Below are positions 24,997-34,370 of a stretch of 64,000 nt of DNA, piece after piece. The DNA comes from an uncultured Bacteroidota bacterium. GTDB taxonomy: Bacteria > Bacteroidota > Bacteroidia > Flavobacteriales > Flavobacteriaceae. The stretch is taken from NCBI GenBank assembly GCA_902517895.1, contig CABYEA010000003.1, positions 40,518 through 104,517 of the forward strand, read 5' to 3'. How positions within the stretch are numbered: position 1 is the stretch's first letter; each line of letters opens with the position of its first letter. The notes below the pieces were generated by a model. That model was given only the letters and a program-made list of their open reading frames with translations. It had not been told where the DNA came from and did not search any database. The position numbers and the translations under genes are program-made.

Positions 24997-27183
24997 TTAT
25001 TTTTTATTAAATCCTTTTCTATTATTGTTTCTGTTAAAAGTTTTCCTAGGCTTATCAACATAACCTTCTGGCTTAGGTAATAGAGCTTTTCTGGATACTT
25101 TATCTTTTCTTGTTCTAGGATCAACTCCAAAATATTTTACATCAAGTGTATCACCTAAATTAACAACATCAGTTACATTTTCAGTCTTTTCCCATGCAAG
25201 TTCACTGATATGCAGTAAAACCTCATTTCCAGGTGCTTCACAGTATTCAACAACAGCTCCAAAATCAAGAAGTTTAATTACTTTAACTTCATATACACTG
25301 CCAACTTCAGGTTTGAATAGCATAGATTCAATATGAGATAATACCATGTCAATTCCCTCTTGATCAGTACCAAGAATCTCAACAATTCCTTCCTCTGTAT
25401 CGGGATCTTCATTAATCACTAGACTACAACCACTTGTTTTTTGTAATTCTTGGATATTTTTACCACCAGGACCTATTAATGTACCAATGTAATCACCAGG
25501 GATAGTTCTTGTAATCATCTTTGGTGCATGTGCTTTAACATCAGCGTTTGGTGCACTAATTGTATCAGTTAATTTTGATAAGATGTGTAATCGTCCATCT
25601 TTTGCTTGATTTAAAGCTTCAATTAGTATGTCATAGGATAATCCTTTGATTTTTATATCCATCTGACAAGCGGTAATTCCATCAGCAGTCCCGGTAACTT
25701 TAAAATCCATATCACCTAAATGGTCTTCGTCTCCTAAAATATCACTTAAAACCGCATGTTTTTTACCGTCAGAAATTAATCCCATCGCAATTCCAGAAAC
25801 AGGTTTTTTAAGTTGTACACCTGCATCCATAAGAGCCATTGTACCTGAACAAACTGTTGCCATGGATGATGAACCATTACTTTCTAATACTTCACTGACA
25901 ACTCTGACTGTATATGGACAATCAGTAGGTACCATTCTTTTAAGAGCTCTTTGAGCCAGGTTTCCATGGCCAATCTCTCGTCTTGAAGTTCCTCTTAATG
26001 GTCTAGCCTCACCAGTTGAAAAAGGAGGGAAGTTGTAATGTAAATAAAATCTTTCTTCACCTTGATGTGTTGGTGAGTCAATTTGATTAGCTTCCCTAGA
26101 AGTTCCTAGAGTCACAGTAGCTAGAGCTTGAGTTTCACCTCTTGTAAATAAGGATGATCCATGGGTGGATGGTAAGTAATCTACCTCACACCAAATAGGT
26201 CTAATATCTGTTGTTTTTCTTCCATCTAGCCTAACGCCCTTTTCTAAAGTTAGATTTCTAATAGCTTCTTTTTCAGATTTATGAAAATACTTATTGATTA
26301 AAGCTTCTTGTTCTTCTAAATCTTCTTCCGTAAAAGAGTCCATTAATTCTTCTTTTATCGAATCAAATGCCTCGTTTCTCTCTGCTTTAGAGAGTCCTTT
26401 TTTAGCAACTTCATAACATTTATCATATGTGAAGTCATTTACTTTTTTCATTAAATCTTCATCTTTTTCCTCTGAATCGTATTCACGAGTTTCTTTTTTA
26501 CCGAATGCTTTTGCTAATTTTTCTTGAGCATCACATTGTTTTTTGATAAATTCATGTGCAAACTTAATAGCCTCAACCATTTCTTCTTCAGAACATTCTT
26601 CCATTTCACCTTCAACCATCATTACAGAATCTTTGGAAGCACCAACCATGATATCGATATCAGCTTCTTCTAACTGAGCTCTACTTGGATTGATTACAAA
26701 TTCACCATTAATTCTAGCTGCTCGAGCCTCAGATATTGCACATTCAAAAGGAAAATCACTTAATTGAATAGCAGCTGAAGCTGCTAACCCAGCTAATGCG
26801 TCTGGCATAACCTCTTCATCATGCGACATTAACTGAATCATTACCTGAGTTTCATTGTGATAATCTTTTGGGAATAGTGGTCTTAATACTCTATCAACAA
26901 GTCTCATTGTCAATATTTCATCACTACTTGGTCTAGCTTCTCTTTTGAAGAACCCACCTGGGTATTTACCGGCAGCAGCAAATTTTTCTCTGTAATCCAC
27001 CGTTAATGGTAAAAAATCAACATTTGCACTTTTGTAATTTGAAACAACTGTACACAAAAGCATACATTTTCCCATCTGAACCACTACTGATCCGTGTGCT
27101 TGTTTCGCTAATTTTCCTGTTTCGATTGAAATGGATCTTCCATCCCCTAAATCAATTATTTCTTTATACGTTTTAGGTATCAT
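24997..27183 (-). CDS. pnp: Polynucleotide phosphorylase
   Basis: This is a 3'-to-5' phosphorolytic exoribonuclease, 728 residues. Two RNase PH domains are seen, the first from residue 1 ([18 protein letters not shown]) and the second with [23 protein letters not shown] and [13 protein letters not shown]. The KH domain has [13 protein letters not shown], and the S1 domain starts at [20 protein letters not shown]. The C terminus is basic and asparagine-rich. It is downstream of rpsO, as in many bacteria, and upstream of rpoD. The intergenic gap to rpsO is 81 bases. Confidence 0.97.
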   Translation of the reverse strand: MIPKTYKEIIDLGDGRSISIETGKLAKQAHGSVVVQMGKCMLLCTVVSNYKSANVDFLPLTVDYREKFAAAGKYPGGFFKREARPSSDEILTMRLVDRVLRPLFPKDYHNETQVMIQLMSHDEEVMPDALAGLAASAAIQLSDFPFECAISEARAARINGEFVINPSRAQLEEADIDIMVGASKDSVMMVEGEMEECSEEEMVEAIKFAHEFIKKQCDAQEKLAKAFGKKETREYDSEEKDEDLMKKVNDFTYDKCYEVAKKGLSKAERNEAFDSIKEELMDSFTEEDLEEQEALINKYFHKSEKEAIRNLTLEKGVRLDGRKTTDIRPIWCEVDYLPSTHGSSLFTRGETQALATVTLGTSREANQIDSPTHQGEERFYLHYNFPPFSTGEARPLRGTSRREIGHGNLAQRALKRMVPTDCPYTVRVVSEVLESNGSSSMATVCSGTMALMDAGVQLKKPVSGIAMGLISDGKKHAVLSDILGDEDHLGDMDFKVTGTADGITACQMDIKIKGLSYDILIEALNQAKDGRLHILSKLTDTISAPNADVKAHAPKMITRTIPGDYIGTLIGPGGKNIQELQKTSGCSLVINEDPDTEEGIVEILGTDQEGIDMVLSHIESMLFKPEVGSVYEVKVIKLLDFGAVVEYCEAPGNEVLLHISELAWEKTENVTDVVNLGDTLDVKYFGVDPRTRKDKVSRKALLPKPEGYVDKPRKTFNRNNNRKGFNKK

Positions 27184-27264
27184 AATTATTTTTTGGTTTA
27201 ATAAATTGTGTGTTGAAGTAGTTTTTAACCAATGAATAACTATAAGACAAAATGGATAAAAGAG

Positions 27265-27534
27265 TTATTTTCTTAATCCTAACTCTTTAACAATCGCACG
27301 ATATCTAAGAATATCTTTTTTAGTAAGATAGTCTAATAGTGCTCTTCTTTTTCCTACGAGCTTTACAAGTGCTCTTTCCGTGTTATAATCTTTCTTATTT
27401 CTTTTTAGATGCTCAGTTAAATGATTTATTCTGTGTGTAAAAAGGGCAATCTGACCTTCAGCTCTTCCTGTATCTTTAGCATCTTTACCGTGCTTTTTGA
27501 ATAAATCTTCTTTATTTTTCTTTGTTAAATACAT
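27265..27534 (-). CDS. rpsO: 30S ribosomal protein S15
   Basis: This is a small-subunit protein of 89 residues that binds 16S rRNA early in assembly. The motifs DTGRAEGQIALFTHRINHLT, HLKRNKKDY and LVGKRRALLDYL are standard, and the length is usual. The gene leads the rpsO-pnp-rpoD-rpe block on the minus strand. A promoter box and a palindrome lie upstream. S15 represses its own mRNA in other bacteria, but no equivalent fold is evident here. Confidence 0.97.
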   Translation of the reverse strand: MYLTKKNKEDLFKKHGKDAKDTGRAEGQIALFTHRINHLTEHLKRNKKDYNTERALVKLVGKRRALLDYLTKKDILRYRAIVKELGLRK

Positions 27535-27564
27535 TCCAATATTATTTAAATGATTATTATGTAT

Positions 27565-27576
27565 GCTGATATCAGC
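27565..27576. promoter_or_regulatory. 12-base palindrome at the rpsO transcription start
   Basis: GCTGATATCAGC is a perfect palindrome. The predicted start point of the rpsO transcript (about 27574) lies inside it, next to an unusually GC-rich patch (CAGCGGCGC). It could be an operator, or chance. Confidence 0.3.
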
Positions 27577-27580
27577 GGCG

Positions 27581-27588
27581 CAAATATA
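27581..27588 (-). promoter_or_regulatory. Putative promoter -7 box of rpsO
   Basis: TATATTTG on the minus strand, giving a predicted leader of about 40 bases before the rpsO start codon. No convincing -33 element is seen. Confidence 0.45.
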
Positions 27589-27681
27589 GTAAAATAAGAT
27601 TAAATGAAGATTAATTTATAAAGTGTATAAAATTAAATTACTAATATTTTTTTCGGTTGAGTCAATAATTTAATTTTCTAA

Positions 27682-27933
27682 ATTATCAGGGATTATAACA
27701 ATAATACACAATCCCTATATGTCAATGGAGTGCTAAATGATTCTCAGTCTGGAATAAATTATTCAGCAAGTGGTAGTAATAATTACATTTTCCTTGGTGA
27801 TGATAATCCAGGAGCAAATAATACCGGGATGTTTGGAGGGAAATATGGTGAGTTTAGAATTTATAACAAGTCATTATCTTCATCTGAGGTTCAAAGCAAT
27901 TTTGACATGACAAAATCTAGGTATGGATTATAA
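27682..27933 (+). pseudogene. C-terminal remnant of a LamG (concanavalin-like) surface protein gene
   Basis: The frame is open from 27682, just after a TAA at 27679-27681, to a stop at 27931-27933. It reads like the second half of a laminin-G/concanavalin-like domain: DYNNNTQSLYVNG, FLGDDNPG, FGGKYGEFRIYNKSLSSSEV, ending TKSRYGL. This tail is typical of large Bacteroidota surface proteins. The N-terminal half of the domain, a signal peptide and an ATG are absent; the only possible start is a GTG at 27730 in mid-domain. It lies alone between rpsO and accD, so it is best read as a relic of a deletion or a recombined fragment. Confidence 0.7.
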
Positions 27934-27955
27934 ATATTTAAATAATCAATTTATG

Positions 27956-28810
27956 CTAATTTCTGATTGGATTATTGAGAACTAAATCTAAGTATAGGTT
28001 TATTTTCTTTTTTAAATCTTTTCTATGAGTAATAAAGTCTAAAAACCCATGATCAAGTACAAATTCTGCTGTTTGAAATCCTTTTGGTAAGTCTTTTCCA
28101 GTAGTATCTTTAACTACTCTAGGTCCTGCAAACCCAATTAAAGCGCGGGGCTCACTTATATTTATATCCCCAAGCATTGCAAATGAGGCGGTAGTACCAC
28201 CAGTTGTTGGATCTGTACACAAAGATATATATGGAACTTTAGCATCAGCTAGCTGTGCTAATTTTGCAGATGTTTTTGCTAACTGCATCAGAGATATAGC
28301 AGCCTCCATCATCCTAGCACCACCTGATTTTGAAATAATTACTAAAGGAATTTTCTTTTTAAGTGAATAATCTATAGCTCTTGCAATCTTTTCACCAACA
28401 ACACTACCCATTGAACCCCCAATAAAACTAAAGTCCATACAAGCAATAACAATGTCATTGTCCATAGATTTTCCTACAGCTGTTCTTATTGCATCATTTA
28501 AATTTGTTTTTTCTTTTGCTGCTTTTAATCTGTCAGTATACTTCTTATTATCTTCGAACTTTAGAGGGTCTTTTGAGCTTAGATTTTTATCTAGTTCTTT
28601 GAATTTATCATCAAAAATTATTGAAAAATACTCTCTGCTGCCAATCCTTACGTGATAATCATCTTCAGGACTTACATAAAAATTATCTTGAAGTTCTTCG
28701 GTATCTACTATTTTACCTGTTGGAGACTTATACCAAAGTCCCTTTGGTATATCCTTTTTCTCTTCTGTTGGAGTTTGAATTCCTTTGCTTTGTCTTTTAA
28801 ACCAAGCCAT
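27956..28810 (-). CDS. accD: Acetyl-CoA carboxylase carboxyltransferase subunit beta
   Basis: It transfers the carboxyl group from carboxybiotin to acetyl-CoA, together with AccA, in fatty acid synthesis. It has 284 residues. The catalytic core is clear: [58 protein letters not shown]. In most AccD proteins an N-terminal zinc ribbon has four cysteines. Here the matching positions in WYKSPTGK and YVSPEDDYH are Ser29, Gly32, Ser47 and Asp50, so no zinc should bind. I know similar cysteine-free AccD sequences from Flavobacteriia, so this is probably a lineage trait, not damage. It lies 33 bases after fbaA. Confidence 0.95.
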   Translation of the reverse strand: MAWFKRQSKGIQTPTEEKKDIPKGLWYKSPTGKIVDTEELQDNFYVSPEDDYHVRIGSREYFSIIFDDKFKELDKNLSSKDPLKFEDNKKYTDRLKAAKEKTNLNDAIRTAVGKSMDNDIVIACMDFSFIGGSMGSVVGEKIARAIDYSLKKKIPLVIISKSGGARMMEAAISLMQLAKTSAKLAQLADAKVPYISLCTDPTTGGTTASFAMLGDINISEPRALIGFAGPRVVKDTTGKDLPKGFQTAEFVLDHGFLDFITHRKDLKKKINLYLDLVLNNPIRN

Positions 28811-28843
28811 AAATCATATTTAATGATTAACAAATCTAAAAAT

Positions 28844-29911
28844 TTATAATGTATTCACATTATTTAAATCCTCAAAAGCTTTAACAAGTCTTTGAACAAA
28901 AGAACTTTCACCTTCTCTTATCCATTTTCTTGGGTCATAATATTTCTTATTGGGAACATCATCGCCTTCAGGATTGCCAATTTGTGCTTTTAAATAATCA
29001 CTTTTTTCATTGAAATAATCTCTAACACCAGTCATAAACGCATATTGCATATCTGTATCAATGTTCATTTTAATCACGCCATAACCTATTGCTTCTCTGA
29101 TTTCTTCAACAGATGAGCCTGAACCTCCATGGAATACAAAATCAATTGTATTGTGTGGTAGGTTAAATTTTTTTGAAATAAATTCTTGGGAATTTTTTAA
29201 AATTTTTGGAGTAAGTTTTACATTTCCTGGTTTGTATACTCCGTGCACATTTCCAAAGGCTGCTGCAACCATAAATTTATCACTTACCTTAATTAATTCT
29301 TCATATGCATAAGCAACTTCTTCAGGTTGAGTATAAAGCTTTGATTCATCAACCCCACTATTATCAACTCCGTCTTCCTCACCACCTGTAATTCCCAGTT
29401 CAATCTCTAAGGTCATCCCTATATTTGACATTCTGGATAAATATTCCTTGCAAATTTTAATATTTTCTTCAATAGGCTCTTCTGAAAGATCAATCATGTG
29501 CGAGCTAAAAAGTGAGTGTCCTTTTTCTTTGTAATATTTCTCATTGGCATCCATTAAACCATCAATCCATGGTAAAAGGTTTTTTGCACAATGATCTGTG
29601 TGTAAAATAACAGGAACTCCATATGCTTTTGCCATTGTATGTACGTGGTGAGCCCCAGCAATTGATCCGTTAATAGCAGCATGTTGATTATCATTACCAA
29701 GTCCTTTACCAGCATTAAAGCCTGCACCTCCGTTTGAAAATTGAATAATTACAGGAGAATTTAATTTTTTAGCTGTTTCTAAAACTCCATTGATACTGCT
29801 AGACCCGATGACATTAACAGCAGGAAGAGCAAAATTTTTTTCTTTAGCAAGTTTTAGTATTTCTTGAACCTGATCACCTGTAGCTACCCCAGGTTTGATA
29901 TTATGATTCAT
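28844..29911 (-). CDS. fbaA: Class II fructose-bisphosphate aldolase
   Basis: It cleaves fructose-1,6-bisphosphate in glycolysis or forms it in gluconeogenesis, using zinc. It has 355 residues, the long class IIA type. LHTDHCAKN carries the catalytic aspartate and a zinc histidine, LEIELGITGGEEDGVD follows, and FHGGSGSSVEEI with MNIDTDMQYAFM provides the phosphate and substrate loops. It is transcribed ahead of accD and divergent from the RNA methyltransferase gene; the 71-base gap shows no clear promoter box. Confidence 0.96.
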   Translation of the reverse strand: MNHNIKPGVATGDQVQEILKLAKEKNFALPAVNVIGSSSINGVLETAKKLNSPVIIQFSNGGAGFNAGKGLGNDNQHAAINGSIAGAHHVHTMAKAYGVPVILHTDHCAKNLLPWIDGLMDANEKYYKEKGHSLFSSHMIDLSEEPIEENIKICKEYLSRMSNIGMTLEIELGITGGEEDGVDNSGVDESKLYTQPEEVAYAYEELIKVSDKFMVAAAFGNVHGVYKPGNVKLTPKILKNSQEFISKKFNLPHNTIDFVFHGGSGSSVEEIREAIGYGVIKMNIDTDMQYAFMTGVRDYFNEKSDYLKAQIGNPEGDDVPNKKYYDPRKWIREGESSFVQRLVKAFEDLNNVNTL

Positions 29912-29982
29912 AAAGAATGGTTATGTTTTAAGGTTAGTTTATATTAATTTTACCATGGGTAAAGTTAGGAATTACAAATAAC

Positions 29983-30708
29983 ATGATTACTAAAAATCAA
30001 ATAAAATTAATTAAGTCTCTAAGATTAAAAAAGAATAGAATTCAATCAGGCTTTTTTATAGCTGAGGGGGAAAAAATAATTGACGAATTACTTGAATCTA
30101 AGTTAGAAGTTGTTAATATTTTTTCATCATCAGAAAAGTATAATATTTCTGATTATTATATTCCGATAAGTAGTTCTCAGCTGAAACAAATCAGTAATCT
30201 AAAAACCCCAAATAAAGTTTTGGGATTATTTAAAGTTCCAAAAAATTTAAAGATTGATTTAAATTCAAATATTATTGCTCTTGAGGAGATTAATGACCCA
30301 GGAAATTTAGGTACAATCATTAGATTATGTGATTGGTTTGGAATAAAAAATATTATTTGTTCTACCAATAGTGTAGATTGCTATAACCCCAAAGTTATTC
30401 AAGCCTCAATGGGGTCAATTTGCAGAATAAATATTTCATATATGGATTTTCATAAATTATTGGATAGTGAAAATTATAGAACAGTTGCAGCAGACTTAAA
30501 CGGACAAAATCTAAGAGATTTTACTTTTTCTGATAATCAAATAATATTTTTTGGAAGCGAATCTAATGGTTTGAGTAAAAAATTATCCTCACAAATTGAT
30601 CACAAGATAACAATACAAAGATTTAATGATAATGTAGAAAGTTTAAATCTAGCAACTTCGGTTGGTATTATTCTTTCAGAATTTAAGAATCAGACTACTG
30701 GAAAGTAA
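29983..30708 (+). CDS. TrmH/SpoU-family RNA 2'-O-methyltransferase
   Basis: This is a SPOUT methyltransferase of 241 residues acting on ribose 2'-OH in rRNA or tRNA with SAM. An N-terminal substrate-binding domain (RLKKNRIQSGFFIAEGEK) is followed by the knot domain motifs EEINDPGNLGTIIR, ASMGSICRI, FFGSESNGLS and SLNLATSVGIIL. It is closest in layout to RlmB-like or TsnR-like proteins. The exact target nucleotide is not predictable. Its 3' end overlaps the convergent porT gene by 14 bases. Confidence 0.9.
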   Translation: MITKNQIKLIKSLRLKKNRIQSGFFIAEGEKIIDELLESKLEVVNIFSSSEKYNISDYYIPISSSQLKQISNLKTPNKVLGLFKVPKNLKIDLNSNIIALEEINDPGNLGTIIRLCDWFGIKNIICSTNSVDCYNPKVIQASMGSICRINISYMDFHKLLDSENYRTVAADLNGQNLRDFTFSDNQIIFFGSESNGLSKKLSSQIDHKITIQRFNDNVESLNLATSVGIILSEFKNQTTGK

Positions 30709-31408
30709 AATTTATTAGTATCCCGCTTGTTTTCATAAATTCAATATTACTTGTCCAAGGACTTAAGGGGTCGTTATCGTCAACATGTTCATCTGAAATT
30801 GCAAAAATTCCCCGAATACTTGGGCTAAATTTAAACCATTCCAGGTAAAGATCAATTCCAAAACCCAATTCATAGAAAAAAACATTTTTTTTAGTTCTAA
30901 ATTCACCTAAACTATTATCATTAACACTGTTTTCTTTACTTGAAAGATTTAACGCTGTAGAAACTCCACCAAGAAGATACGGCTTAAAATTATTAACCCT
31001 TTTACTTGAAATTTTTATCAGTAGTGGAAAATGTATGTAAGTTGACTTAATTTCTCTGAAATGTAGGTTTGCGTTAAATTCTGTTTCCCCAAATTGGTTT
31101 GGACTAAACACTAAATTTCTATTAGACATAATAAGACCGGGCTCAAAGCGTAAATCAAAATAATCAGAGATTCTAAAATTTCCAATTAATCCAACATTAA
31201 AACCAAACGATTTTTCAGTTTGAATATCATAAATGTCAGAAACATAATCAAAATTATAATCATAGTTATTCACCCCGAGATAGTACCCCCATGATAATGG
31301 AGGCTTATCAAAGTTTTCATTATTTAGCACTTTCTTTTTAGTAAAAAGCTGCGCATGTCCGTTTATACACAGCAGAAAAAAGTAAAACATTATAGAAATC
31401 GATCTCAT
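30695..31408 (-). CDS. porT: Type IX secretion protein PorT family outer-membrane barrel
   Basis: This is a 237-residue protein with a signal peptide (about 1-19, ending NGHAQ), then SWGYYLGVNNYDYNFDY and repeated amphipathic beta strands of an eight-strand barrel. It ends in the hydrophobic strand TSGILINFTFQ. The N-terminal region after the signal matches PorT of the T9SS as I know it from Flavobacteriia. It is needed there for export of proteins with C-terminal sorting domains, two of which are encoded at 36268-39134. It could be a paralogous PorT-like barrel, but the early motif argues for the T9SS protein. Confidence 0.8.
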   Translation of the reverse strand: MRSISIMFYFFLLCINGHAQLFTKKKVLNNENFDKPPLSWGYYLGVNNYDYNFDYVSDIYDIQTEKSFGFNVGLIGNFRISDYFDLRFEPGLIMSNRNLVFSPNQFGETEFNANLHFREIKSTYIHFPLLIKISSKRVNNFKPYLLGGVSTALNLSSKENSVNDNSLGEFRTKKNVFFYELGFGIDLYLEWFKFSPSIRGIFAISDEHVDDNDPLSPWTSNIEFMKTSGILINFTFQ

Positions 31409-31512
31409 AGGTTATTTAGTCAAATAAAAACTAGATAAAATAACATAATTTTTTTGTGAATATTGTATTTACTCAAAATATGCCTAAAAGTAACCAATTG
31501 TGTAAAATAAAT

Positions 31513-31520
31513 TATATTTG
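31513..31520 (+). promoter_or_regulatory. Putative promoter -7 box of trkA-trkH
   Basis: TATATTTG, 22 bases before the trkA start codon, with a predicted leader near 16 bases. It lies in the 134-base gap between divergent porT and trkA. Confidence 0.45.
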
Positions 31521-31542
31521 TTCCTAATATTTAATTATAAAA

Positions 31543-32880
31543 ATGAAAATAATAATTGCGGGATCTGGCGAAGTTGGATCTCATTTAGCAAAATTATTAT
31601 CATATGAATCACAAGAGATAACGCTCATAGATTCCAATGATGAAAAATTAACTTTCCCTAATAGTCAATTAGATATAAGAGTAGTTCAGGGCGATTGTAC
31701 TTCCATATCTGTTTTAAATAAGGCAAATGTCGAGGAAGCAGATTTATTTGTTGGGGTCACCGCAGGTGAGGCAATCAACTTAACCTCCTGTTATTTAGCA
31801 AAGCAATTAGGTGCAAAGAAGACAATAGCAAGAATTTCAAACCCTGAACTAAAAGAAAATGATAATATTGACTTTTCAGAATTAGGTATAAGTGAATTAA
31901 TATCCCCTGAAATTTTAACTTCCAAGGAGATATATATGGTTATTAATAGATCTGAATTTACAGATCCTTTTGAATTTGATGAAGGGGCTTTATTAACTTT
32001 AGGTTTAAGCGCTACACATACCTCAACATTTGTAGGAAAAACTGTAGTTGAGGCGGCTGAGATATTTCCTGAAACACACTTTTTCCCGATTTCGATAAAA
32101 AGAGAAGAAAAAACCATAATTCCTCGCGGAGACACTGTTTTTCATTCTGGAGATCATATCGTTTTTATGACAGAACCCGGAGGGGCAGAAGAATTATTAA
32201 AACTTTCTGGTCAAAACAATGGAGTAATTAAAAATGTAATGATACTTGGTGGAGGTAGAGTGGGAAAGAAGGTTGCTGAAGATTTATCATCCAATAAATT
32301 TAATGTTAAATTAGTAGAAATCAATAAGGAACGTGCTGAAGAATTGGCCGAAGACTTAGAAGAGTGTCTTGTTATCTACGGAGATGGTACTAATTCAGAG
32401 TTATTAGAAGAGGAGAATCTTGATCAAATGGATTCTTTCATCGCGGTGACAGGTGATTCAGAGACAAATATTATGTCAAGCCTTATAGCAAAATCAAAAG
32501 GCATAAATAAGACTGTAGCATTAGTAGATAATCTTGATTATTATAAACTTACACAAATAAGTGGTATTGATACTTTAATAAATAAAAAATTACTGGCTGC
32601 AGATGCCATATCAAAGCACGTGCACAATGCGGAGGTAGTGGCTATATCTCAACTTGCAAATATGGATGCTGAATTACTTGAATATGTCGTAAATGAAGAT
32701 TCTGAAGTTTGCAATAAAACAATTAAAGATTTAGATTTCCCTAGATGTGCAATTATAGCTGGTGTTATCAGGGATGGAAAAGGATATATAGTTCTTGGAG
32801 ATTTTAAAATATTAAGTGGGGACAGAATAGTAGTTTGTTGTTTAAACGATTCAATCCAAAAAGTTGAAAAACTTTTCTAA
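31543..32880 (+). CDS. trkA: Trk potassium uptake regulatory subunit TrkA
   Basis: This is a cytoplasmic NAD(H)-binding gating subunit of the Trk/Ktr potassium channel. Its 445 residues are a tandem of two RCK modules. The first Rossmann motif is IAGSGEVGSHLAKLL near residue 4, and the second is ILGGGRVGKKVAEDL near residue 231. Each is followed by a TrkA-C domain (for instance FVGKTVVEAAE and CNKTIKDLDFP). The gene ends directly at the trkH start, so the two are co-expressed. Confidence 0.95.
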   Translation: MKIIIAGSGEVGSHLAKLLSYESQEITLIDSNDEKLTFPNSQLDIRVVQGDCTSISVLNKANVEEADLFVGVTAGEAINLTSCYLAKQLGAKKTIARISNPELKENDNIDFSELGISELISPEILTSKEIYMVINRSEFTDPFEFDEGALLTLGLSATHTSTFVGKTVVEAAEIFPETHFFPISIKREEKTIIPRGDTVFHSGDHIVFMTEPGGAEELLKLSGQNNGVIKNVMILGGGRVGKKVAEDLSSNKFNVKLVEINKERAEELAEDLEECLVIYGDGTNSELLEEENLDQMDSFIAVTGDSETNIMSSLIAKSKGINKTVALVDNLDYYKLTQISGIDTLINKKLLAADAISKHVHNAEVVAISQLANMDAELLEYVVNEDSEVCNKTIKDLDFPRCAIIAGVIRDGKGYIVLGDFKILSGDRIVVCCLNDSIQKVEKLF

Positions 32881-34365
32881 ATGAAAATTAATCTTAAAAT
32901 CATAATATATTTTCTTGGTTTTCTTTTGATAATCAATGGTGGCTTTATGTTTATTTCTGCATTTTTAAGCTTTATTTATGCAGATGGTATAACCGGTAGT
33001 CTCATATTGTCTGGCGTGTTAGTTTCTGTGGTTGGACTACTAATGCTATTTCTTAATAAAAATCATGATAAGCAGATAAATAAAAGAGAAGGCTACTTAG
33101 TTGTAGTACTAGGTTGGATTATCATGATATTCTCTGGAACCATTCCTTACATTTTAACAGGGACTATTGATGGTTTTTCAAATATATTTTTTGAAACAAC
33201 GTCTGGCTACACTGCAACAGGTTCTACAATAATAAATGATGTTGAAGTACTTCCTGAGGGAATTTTATTTTGGAGAAGTATCACACATTGGCTGGGGGGA
33301 ATGGGTATGATTGTATTTGCAATTGCTATTTTGCCCCTCTTAGGAATTGGCGGTATGCAATTATTCAGTGCAGAGTCTCCGGGACCAAGTACCGACAAAC
33401 TACATCCGAGAATTACAGATACAGCAAAGAGACTTTGGTTGATCTATGTTTCTTACACCGCTATCGAGACATTTTGTTTACAGCTTGCAGGAATGTCATT
33501 TTTTGATGCTATAAATCACTCAATGAGTAATATAGCATCAGGAGGTTTTTCAACAAAAAACTCAAGTTTAGGTCACTGGAATTCTAACCCGATGATTCAG
33601 TACATTGTAATAATATTTATGTTTTTAGCTGGAACAAATTTTATTTTAAGTTATTTTGGATTTAAGTTCAATTTTAAGAAAATCTTTAGGGATGAGGAGT
33701 TTAAAATTTATTTCTTATTTATTTTTGGCTTTACTGCTTCTGTTTCTTTGATCCTTTATTTTAACACAGACTTTTTAATCGAAAACGAAAGTCAATTTAA
33801 CAGAATAGAAGGTGTATTTAGACATTCATTATTTCAAGTTACATCAATTATTACAACCACCGGTTTTGTTACAGCAGATTACACATCTTGGTCACCACTT
33901 CTTTTGCTTATGTTTTTTGGTATGATGTTTTTGGGTGGATCAGCAGGAAGTACGTCAGGTGGATTTAAGATTATGCGTCATCTATTAATTATTAGAAACG
34001 GTATTTTACAATTTAAGAAAATATTACACCCTCATGCTATTATACCTCTTAGATACAATAAAACCTCTGTATCATCTGAAATAATCCATAATATATTAGG
34101 CTTTTTTATTGTTTATATGCTTTCATTTATGATCGGGACAATTGTTTTTGCTTTGTTGGGTCTAGACTTTCAATCATCACTAGGTGTTTCTGCATCAAGT
34201 CTTGGTAATGTTGGTCCATCGATCGGTTCATATGGGCCAATGAATACATTCTTTGAATTACCATTACTAGCTAAGTGGTGGTCTTCCTTTTTAATGTTAC
34301 TAGGCAGGCTAGAGTTATTTACTGTTCTAATAGTGTTTACACCTTATTTTTGGAATAACAGATAG
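32881..34365 (+). CDS. trkH: Trk potassium transporter membrane subunit TrkH
   Basis: This is an inner-membrane potassium channel subunit of 494 residues. It contains the four pore-loop repeats of the family: TTSGYTATGST, IASGGFSTKNSS, TTTGFVTADYTSW and ASSLGNVGPSIG, each with the selectivity glycine. HWLGGMGMIVFAIAILPLLG and GGSAGSTSGGFKIMR are also characteristic. It follows trkA with no gap, and its partner is TrkA. It converges on the aminotransferase gene with 5 bases between the stops. Confidence 0.95.
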   Translation: MKINLKIIIYFLGFLLIINGGFMFISAFLSFIYADGITGSLILSGVLVSVVGLLMLFLNKNHDKQINKREGYLVVVLGWIIMIFSGTIPYILTGTIDGFSNIFFETTSGYTATGSTIINDVEVLPEGILFWRSITHWLGGMGMIVFAIAILPLLGIGGMQLFSAESPGPSTDKLHPRITDTAKRLWLIYVSYTAIETFCLQLAGMSFFDAINHSMSNIASGGFSTKNSSLGHWNSNPMIQYIVIIFMFLAGTNFILSYFGFKFNFKKIFRDEEFKIYFLFIFGFTASVSLILYFNTDFLIENESQFNRIEGVFRHSLFQVTSIITTTGFVTADYTSWSPLLLLMFFGMMFLGGSAGSTSGGFKIMRHLLIIRNGILQFKKILHPHAIIPLRYNKTSVSSEIIHNILGFFIVYMLSFMIGTIVFALLGLDFQSSLGVSASSLGNVGPSIGSYGPMNTFFELPLLAKWWSSFLMLLGRLELFTVLIVFTPYFWNNR

Positions 34366-34370
34366 GACTA

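Noticed and set aside
27730..27933. Short GTG-started gene of 67 codons as a functional protein
   Set aside because: It is only the end of a LamG-type domain, with no signal peptide and no upstream half, and the homologous sequence extends upstream of the GTG.
27956..28810. accD as a damaged pseudogene because of missing zinc ligands
   Set aside because: The catalytic core is intact and cysteine-free AccD forms are known to me from this lineage.
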